A stretch of 6,672 bases of DNA from Campylobacteraceae bacterium. GTDB taxonomy: Bacteria > Campylobacterota > Campylobacteria > Campylobacterales > Sulfurovaceae. The stretch lies in the NCBI GenBank assembly GCA_027002755.1, contig JALWZI010000106.1, positions 1 through 6,672 on the forward strand, written 5' to 3'. The notes under the pieces are model-generated. The model saw only the letters and a program-made list of their open reading frames with translations. It was not told where the DNA came from and did not search any database. How positions within the stretch are numbered: the first letter of the stretch is position 1; the number at the start of each line of letters is the position of its first letter. This document shows positions 3,720-6,672 of the stretch, piece by piece. The position numbers and the translations under genes were made by a program.

Positions 3720-6182
3720 TCAGATCGGGGGCAGCTCGATGTTCCCTTCCCGCATATCGATATTGCCCTCTTCGAAGACCACCTCGAAGCCGCTGCTGCC
3801 TTTATCGGCGTCGACGAAACGGGTGAATCGCTTCTGAAAGATCAGATCCACCGTCCCGGTGGGACCGTTCCGCTGTTTGCCGATGATCAGCTCCGTCTCC
3901 TCCTCCAGCTTGGCCCGGAAGGTGCTCTTGTACTCCTTCCCCTCGGCCTTGGCCTTCATCTCTTTCTCTTTCTCCTTGGCCTCCCGGTAGACATCGTCCC
4001 GGTAGACGAAGAGAATGATATCCGCATCCTGCTCGATAGCCCCCGACTCCCGCAGGTCGCTGAGCATGGGACGTTTGTTCTCCCGTGCTTCCAGCGAACG
4101 GTTGAGCTGGCTCAGGGCCAGGATCGGCATCTGCAGCTCCCGTGCCAGCTGTTTGAGCCCCCGGCTGATCTCACTGATCTCCTGCTGGCGTCCCTCCCGG
4201 CTCCCCTCGCCGCTCATCAGCTGCAGGTAATCGATGATCGCCATGGAGATCTCCGGGTGCTGCATCTTGAGCTTGCGGAGTTTGCTGCGCACATGGTGGA
4301 TCGTGGCGTACCCTCCGTCGTCCACGAAGAGCTTGCGCCGGGAGATATCCTCCACTGCCGCCGAGAGCTGGCTCCACTGTTCATCGGTCAGGTCCCCTAC
4401 CCGCAGGGCCTGGAGCGGGATGGAGGTCTTGGCCGAAAGCATCCGCAGCATCAACTGCTCCGCCGGCATCTCCAGAGAGAAAAAGGCCACCCCTTCTCCC
4501 CGTTCAATGGCTTTAAGGGCCATATTGAGCACCAGGGCAGTGTTGTGGGTCACCGTTCCGTCTTCCAGAAGAAAAAGGTGGTTGCCGTCGAGCACGAATC
4601 CATAGTAATCGTCCACTCTGTCCGGTTCGATTCGGATCCCTGTATGCCGCACATCTCTGGCCGCTTTTCTGGGTCGCGGCTTTTTCCTGGGAATTTTTAC
4701 GGGAATTTCGTCCAAATCGCCGACGATTCTCACCCGATAAACCTCACTCTCATATCCGTGATCGCGGATCGATGCTTTTTTGGCTACCAGCGAAGTACGA
4801 AAGCCCAAGGTATCGGCCAGCAGCTTAATATCCTCGGCCAGTTGCCGGTTCTTTTGTGTGATTTCGATCACAAGGTATTTATCGTCATAATAACCGTCAC
4901 TATCCACCAGACCCGCCAACAGTTCAAGCCGTACCCGACGATCGTTGGAGAGATATAGTTGTGGAATGCGCTTGCATTCCAGCAAGCCCATCTCCCTGAG
5001 CAGTTTTTGGAGTGAAAAACTTTGACGCACGTCGATGTGTTTTCCGTTGGTAACGGCATACATCGGGCATTTGTTTTCATAAGCATAAACCTGAAGACTC
5101 AGACCGATCTTGGCGGCATAGGCTTCGAGAAATTCGACGATCTCTTTGTCTTCCGTGGCGATTCTCACATTGTCGCATCGTCCGTCCCCCAACCAGATAC
5201 CCAGGAAGTAGGGATCAATCGGAACCTCTCTGGCCGGAAAATCAACGGCGACTTTGTAACCTTTGTAGTTGCTTTTGAATTTGTCACTTTTTTGCAGAAA
5301 CTCTTTGACAGAGATATTGAGCACTTCGCCGTGAGTGTGCCCTCCTTCATTGCGGCTTCGTTTCAGTGACAAGATATGGCTTTCGTTCACGCGATAGTCG
5401 ATTCCCTTGTTCTGACGGATCCAATACATCATCTCTCGGCCCCGTGCCAGCGACAGCACCTTTCTGGGGGTCGAATCGTCCCCCATCAAAAGATCGCCGA
5501 CTTTCACCTCCTCGACCTTTTTGAGGGTGCCGTCATACATCATCACCCGGGTCCCTTTGCCCAGGCATTTCCCCATCGCCGGCCGCGCCGCCACGATCAC
5601 CAGATCCCCTTTGCCGAAGCCGCTGGTCTTTTCGTTGAGGTTGCGAAATCCCGTATCGACCCCGATGAGCTTGGAGTTGCCCATGGCTTTGAGCCGTTCA
5701 ATCTCCTGGATCATCGAGACGGTGATCTCCTGGGAGGCCCTGAAATCCTCGCTGACGCTCTCCTGGGTGATCTCGTAGAGCTTCTGCTCCACCCGGTCCA
5801 TCACCTCCATCGCCTCCAGGCTCTCTTCGATGGTGAGCTTCTTGATCTCCGTCGCCAGGGTCACCAGGGAGCGTTTGGCCGCCAGAGCCTTGATCTCCTC
5901 GATGTAGGCCTTGGTATCGGTAATGGGGTTGGCGGAGAGCACCTCCACCATCGCCACCTCGTCGAATTTCCCCACCTTTTCCAGTTCTTTACGCAGAAAC
6001 TCCTCGTCGATAGGCCGATCGGCCATGGAGAGCCGCTCCATCGCCGCGAAAAGGTGCTGGTGAAAAGGGTGGTAGAAATCCTCCGGCTTGAGCCGGGCCG
6101 CCACCTCCTCGAAGATCGCCGGATCGAAGATGATCGCCGAAAGTACGGCACGTTCGATGTTGAGATTGTAGAGATTTTCCAT
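3720..6182 (-). CDS. dnaB: Replicative DNA helicase DnaB, precursor with in-frame intein
   Basis: The hexameric helicase that unwinds DNA at the replication fork. The precursor is 820 residues; removing the intein (206-547) leaves 478, normal for DnaB. The N-terminal domain is about 1-105, followed by a linker and the RecA-like C-terminal domain. Walker A is ARPAMGK (199-205) continued by Thr548 after splicing. Other landmarks are the catalytic Glu in SLEMP (569-573), Walker B IIDYLQL (649-655), SQLNRSLE (691-698), RESGAIEQDADI (711-722), and the arginine-finger hairpin KQRNGPTG (769-776). A highly charged insert at about 732-762 (Lys/Glu-rich) resembles what I recall in Helicobacter DnaB. 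ATG 6182 is preceded by AAGGAG at 8 bases. comEC follows directly; ispG lies upstream but is separated by a terminator. The cell should depend on splicing for replication, because the ATP-binding loop is broken in the precursor. Confidence 0.97.
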   Translation of the reverse strand: MENLYNLNIERAVLSAIIFDPAIFEEVAARLKPEDFYHPFHQHLFAAMERLSMADRPIDEEFLRKELEKVGKFDEVAMVEVLSANPITDTKAYIEEIKALAAKRSLVTLATEIKKLTIEESLEAMEVMDRVEQKLYEITQESVSEDFRASQEITVSMIQEIERLKAMGNSKLIGVDTGFRNLNEKTSGFGKGDLVIVAARPAMGKCLGKGTRVMMYDGTLKKVEEVKVGDLLMGDDSTPRKVLSLARGREMMYWIRQNKGIDYRVNESHILSLKRSRNEGGHTHGEVLNISVKEFLQKSDKFKSNYKGYKVAVDFPAREVPIDPYFLGIWLGDGRCDNVRIATEDKEIVEFLEAYAAKIGLSLQVYAYENKCPMYAVTNGKHIDVRQSFSLQKLLREMGLLECKRIPQLYLSNDRRVRLELLAGLVDSDGYYDDKYLVIEITQKNRQLAEDIKLLADTLGFRTSLVAKKASIRDHGYESEVYRVRIVGDLDEIPVKIPRKKPRPRKAARDVRHTGIRIEPDRVDDYYGFVLDGNHLFLLEDGTVTHNTALVLNMALKAIERGEGVAFFSLEMPAEQLMLRMLSAKTSIPLQALRVGDLTDEQWSQLSAAVEDISRRKLFVDDGGYATIHHVRSKLRKLKMQHPEISMAIIDYLQLMSGEGSREGRQQEISEISRGLKQLARELQMPILALSQLNRSLEARENKRPMLSDLRESGAIEQDADIILFVYRDDVYREAKEKEKEMKAKAEGKEYKSTFRAKLEEETELIIGKQRNGPTGTVDLIFQKRFTRFVDADKGSSGFEVVFEEGNIDMREGNIELPPI
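4542..5567 (-). mobile_element. DnaB P-loop intein with LAGLIDADG homing endonuclease
   Basis: A 342-residue intein (precursor residues 206-547) lying between Lys205 and Thr548 of Walker A. Block A starts at the nucleophile Cys206 and contains GTRVMMYDG. Block B is VNESHIL, with the conserved His269 but Asn266 where Thr is usual. The endonuclease core has LAGLIDADG motif 1 (FLGIWLGDG, 326-334, acidic Asp333), block D (KRIPQLYL, 404-411), motif 2 (LAGLVDSDG, 422-430, acidic Asp429) and block H (about 439-460). Block F has YYGFVLDG (526-533). The end is VTHN (544-547) with penultimate His and terminal Asn, and +1 Thr. All splicing residues and both catalytic Asp are present, so splicing and homing both look possible. 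Sampled 60-base rows of the endonuclease core are 42-43% GC against 62-67% in flanking helicase, suggesting acquisition from elsewhere. Confidence 0.96.
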
Positions 6183-6187
6183 CAGCG

Positions 6188-6204
6188 AAGCTCCTTCGGA
6201 GTTT
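6188..6204 (-). promoter_or_regulatory. dnaB ribosome binding site within a small hairpin
   Basis: On the - strand AAGGAG (6196-6191) lies 8 bases before the dnaB ATG. Its GGAG can pair with the CTCC just upstream (6201-6198), giving a 4-bp GC-rich stem with loop GAA, and two A-T pairs can extend it past one mismatch. The Shine-Dalgarno could thus be partly masked. The binding site is clear; a regulatory role for the hairpin is speculative. Confidence 0.55.
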
Positions 6205-6205
6205 C

Positions 6206-6240
6206 GAATGAGGAATGAGGAATGAGGAATGAGGAATTAA
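6206..6240. repeat. Heptamer tandem array GAATGAG x4 plus variant
   Basis: Four exact tandem copies of GAATGAG (6206-6233) are followed by a fifth variant unit, GAATTAA (6234-6240). The array lies about 25 bases upstream of the dnaB start, in the untranslated leader. The copies are identical, which suggests recent expansion by slippage. No coding role is evident except for the weak small ORF described in the findings. Confidence 0.9.
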
Positions 6241-6245
6241 TGTAT

Positions 6246-6262
6246 GTTTTGCTTTGCAAAAC
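6246..6262. other. Small perfect hairpin in the ispG-dnaB spacer
   Basis: GTTTTGC (6246-6252) and GCAAAAC (6256-6262) form a perfect 7-bp stem around loop TTT. It is AT-rich and has no T-run after it on the - strand, so I do not call it a terminator. It lies between the two heptamer arrays. Confidence 0.5.
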
Positions 6263-6280
6263 TCTCCTTTTCAGATAAAC

Positions 6281-6306
6281 AAATAAAAGCTTTTCAATAG
6301 AAAAGC
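6281..6306 (-). terminator. Rho-independent terminator after ispG
   Basis: Read on the - strand, GCTTTTC (6306-6300) and GAAAAGC (6295-6289) form a perfect 7-bp stem with loop TATT, immediately followed by TTTTATTT (6288-6281). It lies 30 bases after the ispG stop. The stem has only three GC pairs, so it may be leaky, but the shape and the T-tract fit. It implies that dnaB has its own promoter, for which I see no clear candidate. Confidence 0.6.
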
Positions 6307-6315
6307 ATACCTCAA

Positions 6316-6341
6316 TTATTAACTATTAATTATTAATTATT
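6316..6341. repeat. Heptamer tandem array TTATTAA crossing the ispG stop
   Basis: Units TTATTAA, CTATTAA, TTATTAA and a partial TTATT run in tandem (6316-6341). The array supplies the ispG stop codon (TAA on the - strand, 6339-6337). Its period is the same 7 bases as the array at 6206-6240, and the variant unit GAATTAA there shares ATTAA with these units. Confidence 0.8.
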
Positions 6342-6672
6342 CACTTTGAAGTTGAGCCAACCGCTCAACTTCTTCGACGAACCGGTCGACCAGCTCGGCT
6401 TCGGGCAGTCGGGCGACCACCTCTCCTTTGACCATCACCAGGCCGGCTCCCTTGCCGTAGGCGATGGCCACATCGGCGTGCTTGGCTTCGCCGATGGCGT
6501 TGACCACACAGCCCATGACCGAGACATTGAGCGGGGTCTTGATATGGGCGGTGCGCCGCTCCACCTCCGCCACAGCGCTGACCAGATCCGCTTCGATCCG
6601 GCCGCAGGTGGGGCAGGAGATGATATTGAGCCCCTCATGGGCCCGTCCCGCATCCTTAATGATGGCCCGGCC
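6337..6672 (-). CDS. ispG: IspG (GcpE), 4-hydroxy-3-methylbut-2-enyl diphosphate synthase, C-terminal part
   Basis: Only the last 111 residues lie in the window; the gene continues past the right edge (the full protein is usually about 350-400 residues). IspG is the cytoplasmic [4Fe-4S] enzyme that reduces methylerythritol cyclodiphosphate to HMBPP in the MEP route to isoprenoids. The visible part is the C-terminal cluster domain: SCPTCGR (visible residues 19-25) gives the first two cluster Cys, and [11 protein letters not shown] (53-63) gives the third Cys (55) and the Glu (62) that is the fourth ligand in this family. All four ligands are present, so the enzyme should be active. The C-terminus (about 88-111) is a Glu/Leu-rich helix ending at a TAA inside a heptamer array. 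A terminator follows. Identification is firm. Confidence 0.95.
   Translation of the reverse strand, partial: GRAIIKDAGRAHEGLNIISCPTCGRIEADLVSAVAEVERRTAHIKTPLNVSVMGCVVNAIGEAKHADVAIAYGKGAGLVMVKGEVVARLPEAELVDRFVEEVERLAQLQSE

Noticed and set aside
3720..6182. dnaB as a frameshifted or fused gene
   Set aside because: The extra 342 residues are in frame, bounded by Cys1 and His-Asn/+Thr, and carry the ordered intein blocks, so it is an intein and not a fusion or assembly error.
5376..6218. Long open frame on the + strand opposite the start of dnaB (280 codons), with others at 4257-4958 and 3139-3837
   Set aside because: All are antisense to dnaB or comEC, have low-complexity His/Arg/Pro-rich products, and lack convincing ribosome binding sites.

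Overview
The window looks like a chromosomal segment of a fairly GC-rich member of the Campylobacterota (Epsilonproteobacteria; Sulfurovum/Nitratifractor-like is a guess). Three things point there: dnaB lies directly upstream of a short comEC that lacks a nuclease domain, an order I recall from Helicobacter; the DnaB protein has a charged C-terminal insert of the kind I recall in Helicobacter DnaB; and the three best promoter candidates are extended -10 boxes (TGnTANNAT) with no recognisable -35. This is inference from remembered family features, not from a search.

Left part, + strand (1-2406). A 391-base non-coding stretch carries an 82-base double-hairpin palindromic repeat (139-220) and then a promoter-like box. 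It leads into two tandem small heat-shock proteins of the Hsp20/alpha-crystallin family (392-838 and 850-1281). A rhodanese-like protein with an altered active-site loop follows (1325-1717), then a secreted SYLF-domain protein (1840-2406). The rhodanese and SYLF genes each have their own promoter-like box. The genes suggest protein and envelope stress functions, but only the two hsp20 genes look like an operon.

Right part, - strand (6672 down to 2413). The 3' end of ispG (isoprenoid synthesis, [4Fe-4S] enzyme) runs in from the right edge. A 154-base spacer follows, holding a rho-independent terminator and two 7-base tandem arrays. Then comes dnaB (3720-6182), the replicative helicase, whose frame is interrupted by a 342-residue intein with a LAGLIDADG homing endonuclease. 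The intein sits exactly between Lys and Thr of the Walker A motif. After a 32-base gap comes comEC (2413-3687), the DNA-uptake channel, which meets the SYLF gene tail to tail.

The most notable element is the DnaB intein. It splits the ATP-binding loop, so the precursor should be inactive until it splices. Its endonuclease core is clearly more AT-rich than the helicase that hosts it. Secondary points are the paired heptamer arrays before dnaB, with a possible small leader ORF whose stop overlaps the dnaB start; the palindromic repeat whose two arms differ only by transitions; and the rhodanese loop that lacks its usual arginine.
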